32,299 nt of DNA from a bacterium (GTDB taxonomy: Bacteria; Gemmatimonadota; Gemmatimonadetes; Gemmatimonadales; Gemmatimonadaceae). Shown here one piece after another: positions 7,243 to 15,736 of this stretch (positions within the stretch are counted from its first letter, which is position 1; every line of letters begins with the position of its first letter). The translations under genes and the position numbers were made by a program. The notes beneath the pieces are model-generated. The model did not search any database. It saw only the letters and a program-made list of their open reading frames with translations, and was not told the DNA's origin. The DNA lies in NCBI GenBank assembly GCA_021813725.1, contig JAKAJN010000021.1:1-32299 (forward strand). Reading direction: 5' to 3'.

Positions 7243-9696
7243 ATGCCCGCCTCCCGCCTGGTCCTCGCCGCCGCCTGCGCGACGACGCTCACTGTCTCGC
7301 TTCCCGCCCAGCAGCCTGCACCGCAGGCTGCTGCCGTTTCCACCTCCATCGCGGCGCGAACGGCCGGGCTGGAGAAGCGGGACGGGTTCATCCCGGTGTA
7401 CCTGAACGGCACCGGCGGGGTCTGGCTCGAACTGCCCGCCGACGCCACGCGACTGCTCTTCATGACGACGCTGGCGACGGGCCTGGGTTCCAACGACCTC
7501 GGGCTCGATCGCGGTTCGGGCGGCAGCGTGCGCGTCGCGCGCTTCGATCGGACCGGCGAGCGCGTGCTCGTCACGTTCGAGAACACGCAGTATCGCTCGA
7601 CCGGGAGTGCCGACCACCAGCGCACCGTGGACGAGGGCTTTGCCAGCAGCACCGTCGCGGCACTGCCGCTGCTCGCGACGGAAGGCGGCCGCCTGCTGGT
7701 GGACGCCAGCGACCTCGTCATGCGCGATTGGAATGACATCGCCGGTACGCTTGCCCGTGCCCGGCAGGGGACGTACGCGGTCGCGCGCGACCGGTCGCGC
7801 GCGTACGGGCCGTACACGAAGGCGTTCCCCGACAACACCGAGATTGACATCGCGCTCACGCTCGCCGCCTCGGGCGAACCCGGCGGCGCGCTGCGGCGCT
7901 TCGTCCCCGATGCGCGCGCACTGAACTTTCGCCAGCACATCACCCTGCTGCGACTTCCCGACGGCGCGTTCCGGCCGCGCGAGGCCGATCCCCGAGTCGG
8001 ATTCTTCGGCGTCTCGTTCAAGGACTACGCCACGCCGCTGCAGGGCCAGCTCGAGAAGACGTGGGCGGCGCGTCATCGGCTCGAGCGCGTCAATCCGAAC
8101 GATCCCAGAAGTCCGATCAAGAATCCCATCGTGTACTACGTGGACCGCGGCATTCCCGAGCCGCTGCGGTCCGCGACGCTCGAGGGCGTGGCCTTCTGGA
8201 CCGAGGCGTTCGACCGCGCCGGCTTGAAGGGCGGCTTCCAGGTGCAGCTGCTCCCCGAAGGCGTCGACCCGATGGATGCGCGCTACAACGTCGTCCAGTG
8301 GATCAACCGCAACGAGCGCGGCTGGTCGGTGGGCGGCGCGCTCACCGATCCGCGCACCGGCGAGATGATCAAGGGGATGGCGCGGATGGACTCGCATCGC
8401 AACCGCACCGACTACAACATCTACTCCGCCTTCCTCGGTGCCGAGGCGGCGGCCGCCGACACCGCGTTCGTGCTCGCGCGCGTCCGGCAGGTGAGCGCGC
8501 ATGAGGTCGGGCACACGCTGGGGCTCGCGCACAATTACATCGCCAGCACATACGAACGCGGCTCGGTGATGGATTACCCGGCCCCCCGTATCCGCGTGAA
8601 GAACGGCAAGATTGACATCAGCGCCGCCTACGCGACGGGGCCCGGCGCGTACGACGTGTGGGCCATCCACTGGGGATACGGCATCTTCCCGCCGGCCGGC
8701 GAGGCCGATTCGCTCAAGGCGATCGTCGCCGATGGCCTGAAGAAGGGCTACCGCTACCTCAGCGATGGCGACGCGCGCCCGGAGAATGCGGCCGATCCGC
8801 GCACCAACCTGTGGGACGATGCGGCCACGGCGGGTGAATTTCTTTCGCATCAGATGGCGGCGCGTCGCCTGGCCATGCAGGGCTTCGGCCTGCGCAACAT
8901 CCGCGAGGGCGAGCCGCTCGAGATCCTGCAGGATCGCTTCCCGCTGCTCTACTTCTTCCATCGCTTCGCGCTCAACGGCGTCACCAAGACGCTCGGTGGG
9001 CTCGAATACACGAACAGCGTGAAGGGCGATGGCCAGCAGGCGACGCGCATCATCAGCGGCGCACGCCAGCGGGAGGCAATGCAGCAGCTCATCGCCGCGC
9101 TCGATCCGCGGGAGCTTGAGATTCCCGACACGGTGCTCACGCTCTTTGCGCCGCGGCTCGACGCCAACAGCAACGTGGAGCTGCCCGGGTCGCGCACCTA
9201 TCCGGCGTTCGACGAGCTGGGCGCCGCGCGCACGCTCGCCGGGATGATCGTGGACGGCATCCTGCAGCGCGAACGTACCGCGCGCATGGTGCAATACGCG
9301 GCGCGCACGCCCGATGGCTTCTCCTTGCAGGACGCCATCGGCGCGTTGGTGCAGGGGACGTGGGACGCGCCGGCGCCGGCGGGCGGCAAGCTGATGGCGC
9401 TGCAGCGCGTCACGCAGCGCACCGTCGCCGATCGCCTCGTGACGCTGGCCGCGGACAAGGAAGCGGCGCCCGCGGTGCGCGCCATCGTCGAGTTCGAGCT
9501 GGGACGCCTGCGCGACGCGGCAACGGCCCACGCTGCCGCGTCGTCCAATGACGGCGCCAAGGCGCACTGGCTGGCCATCGCGCAGGTCATTGCACGCTAT
9601 CAGGAGAAGGGTGAGGTGCCGCCGATCACGCCCGCGCTGCGCCCGCCACCGGGCGACCCGTTTGGCGACGAGTGGCCGGCCCTGCGGCTCCCCTGA
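7243..9696 (+). CDS. Exported zinc metalloprotease (DUF5117/DUF4953-type)
   Basis: The 817-residue protein begins with a signal peptide (MPASRLVLAAACATTLTVSLPAQ). The N-terminal 330 residues are a beta-rich domain typical of the DUF5117/DUF5118 group. The catalytic domain holds the metzincin motif HEVGHTLGLAH at 420-430, with three zinc-binding His and catalytic Glu421, and a Met-turn SVMDYP with M443. The C-terminal third is helical. The protein should act in the periplasm or outside; no substrate is known for this family, which is common in Bacteroidota and Gemmatimonadota. The start at 7243 follows the LolA-like gene by 26 bases. All catalytic residues are present, so it is probably active. 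Confidence 0.88.
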   Translation: MPASRLVLAAACATTLTVSLPAQQPAPQAAAVSTSIAARTAGLEKRDGFIPVYLNGTGGVWLELPADATRLLFMTTLATGLGSNDLGLDRGSGGSVRVARFDRTGERVLVTFENTQYRSTGSADHQRTVDEGFASSTVAALPLLATEGGRLLVDASDLVMRDWNDIAGTLARARQGTYAVARDRSRAYGPYTKAFPDNTEIDIALTLAASGEPGGALRRFVPDARALNFRQHITLLRLPDGAFRPREADPRVGFFGVSFKDYATPLQGQLEKTWAARHRLERVNPNDPRSPIKNPIVYYVDRGIPEPLRSATLEGVAFWTEAFDRAGLKGGFQVQLLPEGVDPMDARYNVVQWINRNERGWSVGGALTDPRTGEMIKGMARMDSHRNRTDYNIYSAFLGAEAAAADTAFVLARVRQVSAHEVGHTLGLAHNYIASTYERGSVMDYPAPRIRVKNGKIDISAAYATGPGAYDVWAIHWGYGIFPPAGEADSLKAIVADGLKKGYRYLSDGDARPENAADPRTNLWDDAATAGEFLSHQMAARRLAMQGFGLRNIREGEPLEILQDRFPLLYFFHRFALNGVTKTLGGLEYTNSVKGDGQQATRIISGARQREAMQQLIAALDPRELEIPDTVLTLFAPRLDANSNVELPGSRTYPAFDELGAARTLAGMIVDGILQRERTARMVQYAARTPDGFSLQDAIGALVQGTWDAPAPAGGKLMALQRVTQRTVADRLVTLAADKEAAPAVRAIVEFELGRLRDAATAHAAASSNDGAKAHWLAIAQVIARYQEKGEVPPITPALRPPPGDPFGDEWPALRLP

Positions 9697-9730
9697 AACC
9701 GCGGGACACGTATTTGGGTAGGATGTGACA

Positions 9731-9753
9731 CGGGGCGCGCGCGGCGCGCCCCG
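9731..9753 (+). terminator. GC-only hairpin between metalloprotease and barrel gene
   Basis: Bases 9731-9740 (CGGGGCGCGC) pair perfectly with 9744-9753 around a three-base GCG loop. No T run follows, so this is not a classical intrinsic terminator. It could end or slow transcription from the metalloprotease gene, or shape the leader of the barrel gene that starts at 9798. Confidence 0.35.
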
Positions 9754-9797
9754 CCACTCCTCCATCATCCGCACCTGCGTCGCGACGGAGCGACCTC

Positions 9798-10508
9798 ATG
9801 AAGACGCTTGCCCTGCTCTCGCTGCTCACTGCCGTTGCGGCGCCCAGCGCGGCGCAGTACGACTACTCGTCGGACCGTTCGCTGCCGCGCTCCGTCGCGC
9901 TGGGCGGCGCCCTGCACTACGGGTCGCCGCAGGGCGACTTCGCCAGCAACGTCAACGCGGCTTTCGGCCTCAACGGCTACGCGGGCTGGCAACTCGGGAA
10001 CTCGCCGCTGCTGATCCGCGCCGACCTGGGATACGACCTCTACGGTTCGCGCTCGTGGCGCGCGCCGCTGGGCAGCGGACCGCTCGGCCTCATCGCCGTC
10101 GACGTCAACACGACAAACAACATCTTCAACGGGGGCATCGGCCTGCAGGCGGGTCTCCCCGGGCGCGCGCTCTCGCCGTACGTCGGCGGCTCGATCGGCT
10201 TCGCTTCGTTCGTCACACGCTCCAGCGTGTCGGGCTCAGACCAGTACAACAGCGAGGCGTTCGCATCGTCCACGAACTACAGCGACGGCACCTTCGCCAA
10301 GACGCTGTACGGTGGGTTGTATATTCCGGTCGGATCGCGCGGCGGCGCCATTGACCTGGGCGTACGCTACCACTGGAACGGCGAAGCGCGATATCTCACG
10401 CGGGACGACATCGCGTTCGACCAGAACGACGAACCCGTCCTGTCGCCTCGCCGCTCACGCGCCGACCTGCTCACCATCCACGTCGGCTTTTCGTTCAAGC
10501 GGCGGTAG
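9798..10508 (+). CDS. Predicted outer-membrane beta-barrel protein
   Basis: The 236-residue product starts with a signal peptide (MKTLALLSLLTAVAAPSAAQ) and continues as alternating hydrophobic/polar strands with Gly and aromatic residues: SVALGGALHYGSPQGDF, LLIRADLGYDLYG, LSPYVGGSIGFASF, KTLYGGLYIPVG, AIDLGVRYHWNG and LLTIHVGFSFKRR at the end. This is the pattern of small OmpA/OmpW-like barrels of about eight to ten strands. A Phe lies third from the C-terminus, close to the usual C-terminal signature. The specific function is unknown. A separate promoter upstream is likely, given the 101-base gap and hairpin. The gene converges with arfB, with 27 bases between stops. Confidence 0.8.
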   Translation: MKTLALLSLLTAVAAPSAAQYDYSSDRSLPRSVALGGALHYGSPQGDFASNVNAAFGLNGYAGWQLGNSPLLIRADLGYDLYGSRSWRAPLGSGPLGLIAVDVNTTNNIFNGGIGLQAGLPGRALSPYVGGSIGFASFVTRSSVSGSDQYNSEAFASSTNYSDGTFAKTLYGGLYIPVGSRGGAIDLGVRYHWNGEARYLTRDDIAFDQNDEPVLSPRRSRADLLTIHVGFSFKRR

Positions 10509-10535
10509 CGCGAACGACCCCGGTTCGGGGCCCGC

Positions 10536-10970
10536 TCAGTCGTCGCCGAGCGAGCGCCGGTCGCGTTTCTTCGCGCCGGCGCGTTTCTTCGTGGTCAGAC
10601 GACGTTCCACTGAGGCCCGCGTCGGTTTCGTCTTGCGCCGCGTCCGCGGCACGATCAGCGCGCGGCGAACGAGCGCGGCCAGCCGTTCCTCGGCCAGTTC
10701 ACGGTTTTGCCGCTGACTGCGCGTGTCGCTGGCCACCACCCGGAGCGTGCCGTCGGCGTCGAGGCGCGAGAGGAGGGCGGCATGCACGCGGGTGCGCTGT
10801 TCCTCGTCGAGCGCCTGCGTGGTCGCGACGTTCCAGGTCAGCTCGATGCGCGTGGACGAGGTGTTCACGTGCTGTCCGCCCGGCCCACCCGCCCGCGTCG
10901 CACGCACCAGCAGCTCGGTGCGCGGGATCGCGATGTGGGCGTTGACGCTGAGGGGTGCTTCTGCGGCCAT
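10536..10970 (-). CDS. arfB: Peptidyl-tRNA hydrolase ArfB (YaeJ), ribosome rescue
   Basis: The 144-residue protein carries the release-factor catalytic motif GGQ at residues 31-33 in RAGGPGGQHVNTSSTRIEL, followed by a small domain and a strongly basic tail (RKTKPTRASVERRLTTKKRAGAKKRDRR). This is the layout of ArfB: the tail lies in the empty mRNA channel of a stalled ribosome and GGQ hydrolyses the peptidyl-tRNA. The codon-recognition domains of true release factors are missing, as expected. The ATG at 10970 gives the usual length; the frame stays open upstream but has no support. No ribosome-binding site is evident before this ATG, so the exact start is a little uncertain. Confidence 0.92.
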   Translation of the reverse strand: MAAEAPLSVNAHIAIPRTELLVRATRAGGPGGQHVNTSSTRIELTWNVATTQALDEEQRTRVHAALLSRLDADGTLRVVASDTRSQRQNRELAEERLAALVRRALIVPRTRRKTKPTRASVERRLTTKKRAGAKKRDRRSLGDD

Positions 10971-11109
10971 TGGTGGGGAGGCGGGACACGACAACTGGGA
11001 AAACCGACGAATCCAGTAATCTAATGGTGGCGGATCGGTTCGTATCGTTGCATAATGCGACACGAACACGGTCTCGAAGATCCTTGCATCCTGCAACAGT
11101 CCGACGGGA
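10971..11109. promoter_or_regulatory. Divergent region between arfB and pilS
   Basis: These 139 bases separate divergent start codons and should hold the promoters of both units. CATAAT at 11051-11056 is a fair -10 for pilS, but no matching -35 is visible at 16-18 bases. The pilS start has ATG at 11110 and again at 11116; the GGGAA at 11106-11110 is better spaced for the second. Confidence 0.35.
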
Positions 11110-12789
11110 ATGCTAATGCGCGCGAACTTCTTCCTTGGGGCCGACGAACACGTGCGTGGGTTGCTCGACCCGCGCCGCGTCGTGCGCTGGTTGTATCTCG
11201 CGCGCTTCTCGCTGGCCACTTCCATCTACATCGCCGCCATTCTGGTTTGGCAGCGCACCGACCCGGAAAACACGCTCGTCGCGTCGCTCGCGTTCGCGCT
11301 CACGATGGTGCTCACGGTGCCCTCGGCCATCTGGACCGAGGTGCAACGCAGGCCGCCGACGATCGCCTTCATGTACGGGCAGTTCGTCTTCGACCTGATG
11401 GTGGTGACGTCTGTGGTGCACGTCACGGGGGGAGCGGCGTCGGGCTTCGCGGCGTTGTACATCCTGGTCAATGCGGCCGCGGCACTGCTCCTGCCCATCC
11501 GCGGCGCCCTGCTGGTGGCGGGGCTGGGGAGCATGTTCTACGTCGCCGACGTGATCGTGGTCGGCGCGGGCAACCTGTCGCTGGCGCTCGCGCTGCAGCT
11601 GGTCGTGTTCGTCGGCGTGGCATTCGGCACCAGCTCCATCGCCGCGCGACTGCGTGAGCGCGGGCAGGGCGCGGAGGCCGAGCTGGCCAGTGCGCGACTG
11701 CGCGCCGCCGACATTCTCGCAAACATCCGTTCGGGGATCATCACCGTCGACGAATTCGGGACCCTGCAGTACGCAAACCCGATGGCCAGCGAACTGCTCG
11801 GCCTCCCGCTCGACATTGCCATCGGGCGCGCGGTGCTCCCCGACCTGCGGCGCGTCGCCCCCGTGGTCGGTGACGCGCTCGAGCATGCCCTGCGCGACCG
11901 CGTGCATCTGAGTCGCGCCGAGGGCTTCCTGACGCGCGACTCGAACATCTTCTCCGTCGGCGTCACGACCACGTCGGATGACGGAGACGGCGCGCACGTG
12001 CCGCGCTCGGCGACGGCCATCTTCCAGGACATCAGCGACCAGAAGCGGCTCGAGCAGCTCAACCTGCGCGCCCAGCGGCTGGAGGCGGTCGCCGAGCTGT
12101 CCGCGTCGCTGGCGCACGAGATTCGCAACCCGCTGGCCTCGATTCAGAGCGCCGTGGAGCAGATGTCGCGTCGTCCGGCGGCCACCGACGACGAGCGCAC
12201 GCTGGGCAACCTCATCGTCCGCGAGTCGGGGCGGCTGTCGCGCGTGCTCACCGAGTTCCTCGACTTCGCCCGCGTGCGCGTCACGCGGATGGAGAAGGTG
12301 GACCTGGGCCAGATTGCGCGCGGTGCGGCCGCGCTGGCGCTGGCGCACCCGAACCGCGCCGAGGCGGTCCAACTCGAGGTGGAGGCGGATGGCGACGCGC
12401 TGCCGTTCGTTGGCGACGAGGACCTGCTGCACCGCGCCATCTTCAACCTCGTACTCAACGCGATGCAGGCGTCGCCCGCGGGCGGCACGGTCCACGTGAC
12501 GGCGCGCGCCGTCGACCGCGCGCGGTTGCCGTCGGGCGTCGCGTTCGCCAGCGGCGCGTTCGAGATTGCCGTCACCGACCAGGGGCCGGGCATCGCCCCC
12601 GAGATCGCCGAGCGTCTCTTTGAACCGTTCAGCACCACCAAGCAGGGCGGCACCGGCCTCGGGCTCGCCGTCACGCACCGCGCCGTTGAAGCGCACAAGG
12701 GCTATGTCCTCGTAGACAGCGGCCGCGCCGGCACGCGCTTCACCGTGCTCCTCCCCCGCTCCCCCCGCACGACCGGAGACTCCGCGTGA
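11110..12789 (+). CDS. pilS: Pilus sensor histidine kinase PilS
   Basis: The 559-residue protein has about six membrane spans in residues 25-185, a PAS domain at roughly 195-320 (ILANIRSGIITVDEFGTLQYANPMASELLG), and an NtrB-type kinase core. The phospho-acceptor is H336 in SLAHEIRNPLASI; the ATP-binding domain shows NLVLNAMQASPAGG, DQGPGIAPE and GGTGLGLAV. PilS phosphorylates PilR and, in Pseudomonas, senses pilin levels in the inner membrane. The stop overlaps the GTG of the response regulator by four bases, and pilA lies downstream in the same block, so the assignment to pilus control is well supported. Two ATG codons, two codons apart, compete as start; the second has better ribosome-binding spacing. 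Confidence 0.9.
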   Translation: MLMRANFFLGADEHVRGLLDPRRVVRWLYLARFSLATSIYIAAILVWQRTDPENTLVASLAFALTMVLTVPSAIWTEVQRRPPTIAFMYGQFVFDLMVVTSVVHVTGGAASGFAALYILVNAAAALLLPIRGALLVAGLGSMFYVADVIVVGAGNLSLALALQLVVFVGVAFGTSSIAARLRERGQGAEAELASARLRAADILANIRSGIITVDEFGTLQYANPMASELLGLPLDIAIGRAVLPDLRRVAPVVGDALEHALRDRVHLSRAEGFLTRDSNIFSVGVTTTSDDGDGAHVPRSATAIFQDISDQKRLEQLNLRAQRLEAVAELSASLAHEIRNPLASIQSAVEQMSRRPAATDDERTLGNLIVRESGRLSRVLTEFLDFARVRVTRMEKVDLGQIARGAAALALAHPNRAEAVQLEVEADGDALPFVGDEDLLHRAIFNLVLNAMQASPAGGTVHVTARAVDRARLPSGVAFASGAFEIAVTDQGPGIAPEIAERLFEPFSTTKQGGTGLGLAVTHRAVEAHKGYVLVDSGRAGTRFTVLLPRSPRTTGDSA

Positions 12790-14159
12790 ACGACATCGTC
12801 CGTCCCTCCGTGCTCATCGTGGATGATGAGACGAGCATCCTCGAGACGCTGGAGATCCTGCTGCGGAGCGAGGGGTTTGCCCCGACCGTGGCGCACGGCG
12901 GCCGCGCGGGCCTCGACGCGCTCGAGCGCGTGCCGCACGACATCGTGCTGACCGACGTGAAGATGCCCAACGTGACCGGCGTCGAACTGCTCGCCGCGTC
13001 GCGTCGCCGCGATCCCGACGTGCCGGTGATCCTGATGACCGCGCAGGCGAGCCTGCAGACCGCCGTGCAGGCGGTCAACGAGGGGGCGTTCTACTACATC
13101 CAGAAGCCGTTCCGCAACGACGAGTTGGTGGCAATCCTGCGCCGCGCGGCCGAGCATCGCAATCTTCGCGTCGAGAACACCTCGCTCAAGAAGGAGATTC
13201 GCCGTCGGGACCGCGCCACCGAGGGCGCGCCGATCGGCGCCAGCAAGAAGTGGCTCGAAGTGATGCGCATGGCGGAGGCGGTGGCGGCCACCGAGTCCAC
13301 CGTGCTCATCACCGGCGAGTCGGGGACAGGCAAGGAAGTGGTCGCCCGTTACCTGCACGAACTGTCCGGGCGTGCCGACGGTCCCTTCCTCTCCATCAAC
13401 TGCGGCGCGCTCCCCGAGGGGCTGCTCGAGAGCGAGCTGTTCGGCCACGTGAAGGGCTCGTTCACGGGGGCGGTGAAGGACAAGTCTGGTCTCTTCACGG
13501 CCGCCGGCGGCGGCACGTTCTTCCTCGACGAGATCGGCGAGACGACGCAGGCGACGCAGGTCAAGCTGCTGCGCGTGCTGCAGCAGCGCGAGATCATTCC
13601 CGTCGGCGCCACCGATCCGGTGGCGATCGACGTGCGCATCATCGCCGCAACCAACCGGGATCTCGAAGAGGAAATCAAGCGTGGCGCGTTCCGCCGCGAC
13701 CTGTTCTACCGGCTCAACGTCATCGCCATTCACCTCCCGCCGCTGCGTGAGCGCCGCGACGATATTCCCGTCCTCGCCGAGGCGTTCCTGCAGGCGGCGG
13801 CGGCGGAGCGCGGCGAGGGGCCGAAACGCCTCAGCGAGGACGCCCTGGAACTGCTCTGCGAGTATGCGTGGCCCGGCAACGTGCGCGAACTCGAGAACGC
13901 GCTCGAGCGCGCCGTGATCCTCAGCACAGGGGCAGTCATCGGCGTCACCGCCCTGCCGGAGCGGCTCGCCGAACGGAGGGCCGAGCCGCTCGTCGCCGAA
14001 CGGCCGACACCCAACCCGACGCTCGAGACCATCGAGCGCGCGTATATCCTCTGGGTGCTCGAGAGCGAGCAGGGCAACAAGACGCGCGCCGCCGAGACGC
14101 TCGGCATTGACCCGTCCACGCTGCACCGCAAGCTCGCGCGCTACGGGGTGGAGGCGTGA
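12786..14159 (+). CDS. pilR: Sigma-54-dependent response regulator PilR
   Basis: The 457-residue protein has three domains. The receiver (1-120) carries D13-D14 and phosphoacceptor D57. The AAA+ domain (about 150-385) has Walker A GESGTGKE at 177-184, the sigma-54 contact loop GSFTGA at 224-229, Walker B GGGTFFLDEIGE and the R-finger region. A Fis-type helix-turn-helix ends the protein (ETLGIDPSTLHRKLARYG). It activates RNA polymerase bound at -24/-12 promoters, and such a promoter lies in front of pilA in this window. The loop has Ser in place of the usual Ala (GAFTGA); I recall the same variant in other PilR proteins. Start is GTG, overlapping the pilS stop. Confidence 0.93.
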   Translation: MNDIVRPSVLIVDDETSILETLEILLRSEGFAPTVAHGGRAGLDALERVPHDIVLTDVKMPNVTGVELLAASRRRDPDVPVILMTAQASLQTAVQAVNEGAFYYIQKPFRNDELVAILRRAAEHRNLRVENTSLKKEIRRRDRATEGAPIGASKKWLEVMRMAEAVAATESTVLITGESGTGKEVVARYLHELSGRADGPFLSINCGALPEGLLESELFGHVKGSFTGAVKDKSGLFTAAGGGTFFLDEIGETTQATQVKLLRVLQQREIIPVGATDPVAIDVRIIAATNRDLEEEIKRGAFRRDLFYRLNVIAIHLPPLRERRDDIPVLAEAFLQAAAAERGEGPKRLSEDALELLCEYAWPGNVRELENALERAVILSTGAVIGVTALPERLAERRAEPLVAERPTPNPTLETIERAYILWVLESEQGNKTRAAETLGIDPSTLHRKLARYGVEA

Positions 14160-15736
14160 CCGATCCGGCGGCGCGCCCTGGCGCGCCGCTGCGGGCGTGG
14201 CGTCGGCCGCCGTGGCTCGCGGCGGCGCTCGCGACCGTCGTCGTGCTGGCCTGCGCGATGACGAGCATCACCCCCGATCCGATCGGCGTCTTCTGGGATG
14301 ACGGCGTGTACCTGCTGACCGCCAAGGCGCTCGCCGCCGGCGACGGCTATCGCTATACCTACCTGCCGGGTGCGCCGCCAGCCATTCACTATCCGCCGCT
14401 GTTTCCGCTGCTGCTGGCCGCGGTGCTCAAGGTCACGCCGCCGTTTCCCGACAACGTCGCCGTTCTCAAGCTGCTCAATCCGCTCCTGCTCGCGATGGGC
14501 GTCTTCGGCACGGTGCGACTCGCGGTCCGGAACCTCGGCCTCGCGCCGGTGCCGGTGGCGATCACGGTGGCGATCAGTGCCGTGATCGCGCCGGTCCTCG
14601 TCGTCGCCAACGTCCTGTTCAGCGAGTCGCTCTTCTTTGCCGCGCTCGTCGGAGCGATCGCGCTGGTGGATGCGGCCATCGCGCGCGGCGGCGTGGGCCG
14701 CGCCGCGATGGCCGGGCTCGCCGTCGCGGCGCTGGCGCTCGTTCGCACCATCGGCGGCGTGCTGCTGCCCGCGGCGTTCCTTCAGCTCTGGGGGCGCCGT
14801 CGTCGACGCGAGGCGTTCGCTCTCGCGATCGTCACGGTTGTGTTGCTTGCACCGTGGCAGTGGTGGGTGTGGCAGTCGTCGCGCGGTTTCCCTGATGAAC
14901 TGCGCGGCTTCTACGGCCCGTACCTGGAGTGGGTGATCGGAGGCTACCTGCGGGAGCCGGCGCTGGCCGTGCAGGTCCTGGCGCGCAATGCGGGCGACCT
15001 CTGGCGCGCCTTCGGCGTGCTCTTCGCGCCTCGCCTGCCGCGCGCGCTGCAGTGGGTGGCGGCCGCCATGGCGCTGGCGTCGCTCGGTGCGGGGCTCGTG
15101 ACGCTGCTCCGGCGTGCGAGCGTGACGGCCGCGTTCGTGCTCCTATACGGTGTTGTCGTCCTGTTCTGGCCGTACAACCCCGAGCGATTCATCTGGGCCG
15201 TCTGGCCGCTCCTGGCACTGCTCCTCCTTGCCGCCGCACGCGACGTTGGCGCCGCACTCGCACACCGCTGGCCACCCGCTACGCGCGCGGCGACGCTCAC
15301 CTTCGCGCTCCTGCTCGCCGGTCAGGCGGTATACGCGTCGCGCGGACTGGCCGGCGGATGGGCCGGCGCCCCGCAGGCGGCGATGACGCGCCGCATCTGG
15401 CCGCTCGTCACGTGGACGGCGGCGCACACGTCGCCCGACGACATCGTGGCCAGCGACGCGCACGTGATGGTCGCCCTCTATGCCGGACGGAAGACGATTC
15501 CGGTCTCGATGCTCACACCAACCGAGCATGTGCGCGACAAGCCGCTGACTGCCCAGGCACGCGAACTCGGCGCGCTGACGGGGCGCTTTCACCCCAAGGT
15601 GCTCGTGCTCTCGGACGGCTTGCCGCAACTCGACGCGATTCCGCTGTGGGCGGCGCAAGACGGAGCGCCGGTCATACACGCTCTGCCGGCGATCGCCGGC
15701 GGCGGTGCAGCGTTTGCCCTCCGTGAGCGCCAATGA
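14156..15736 (+). CDS. Polytopic GT-C-like glycosyltransferase, copy A
   Basis: The 526-residue protein has about ten to twelve hydrophobic segments. After the first span comes an acidic loop with D48-D49 (GVFWDDGVYLLTAKALAAGDGY) and then LPGAPPAIHYPPLFPLLLA, the pattern of the ArnT/PMT_2-like GT-C superfamily, where acidic residues in the first outer loop serve catalysis. A soluble extracytoplasmic tail of about 100 residues follows. Such enzymes move a sugar from a polyprenyl-phosphate donor to a protein or lipid. The start GTG overlaps the pilR stop by four bases, so expression is coupled with the pilus regulators. Copy B follows directly and is clearly a paralogue. Donor and acceptor are unknown; a pilin substrate is inferred from position. 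Confidence 0.75.
   Translation: MTDPAARPGAPLRAWRRPPWLAAALATVVVLACAMTSITPDPIGVFWDDGVYLLTAKALAAGDGYRYTYLPGAPPAIHYPPLFPLLLAAVLKVTPPFPDNVAVLKLLNPLLLAMGVFGTVRLAVRNLGLAPVPVAITVAISAVIAPVLVVANVLFSESLFFAALVGAIALVDAAIARGGVGRAAMAGLAVAALALVRTIGGVLLPAAFLQLWGRRRRREAFALAIVTVVLLAPWQWWVWQSSRGFPDELRGFYGPYLEWVIGGYLREPALAVQVLARNAGDLWRAFGVLFAPRLPRALQWVAAAMALASLGAGLVTLLRRASVTAAFVLLYGVVVLFWPYNPERFIWAVWPLLALLLLAAARDVGAALAHRWPPATRAATLTFALLLAGQAVYASRGLAGGWAGAPQAAMTRRIWPLVTWTAAHTSPDDIVASDAHVMVALYAGRKTIPVSMLTPTEHVRDKPLTAQARELGALTGRFHPKVLVLSDGLPQLDAIPLWAAQDGAPVIHALPAIAGGGAAFALRERQ

Noticed and set aside
7069-9774. A 901-codon open frame on the minus strand
   Set aside because: It lies antisense to the metalloprotease, whose signal peptide and zinc motif are clear. 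Long antisense frames are usual at this GC content, and its translation is Arg/His/Gly-rich without domains.
10518-10530. A terminator between the barrel gene and arfB
   Set aside because: The hairpin CCCCG-GTT-CGGGG has five pairs only and no T run on either side.
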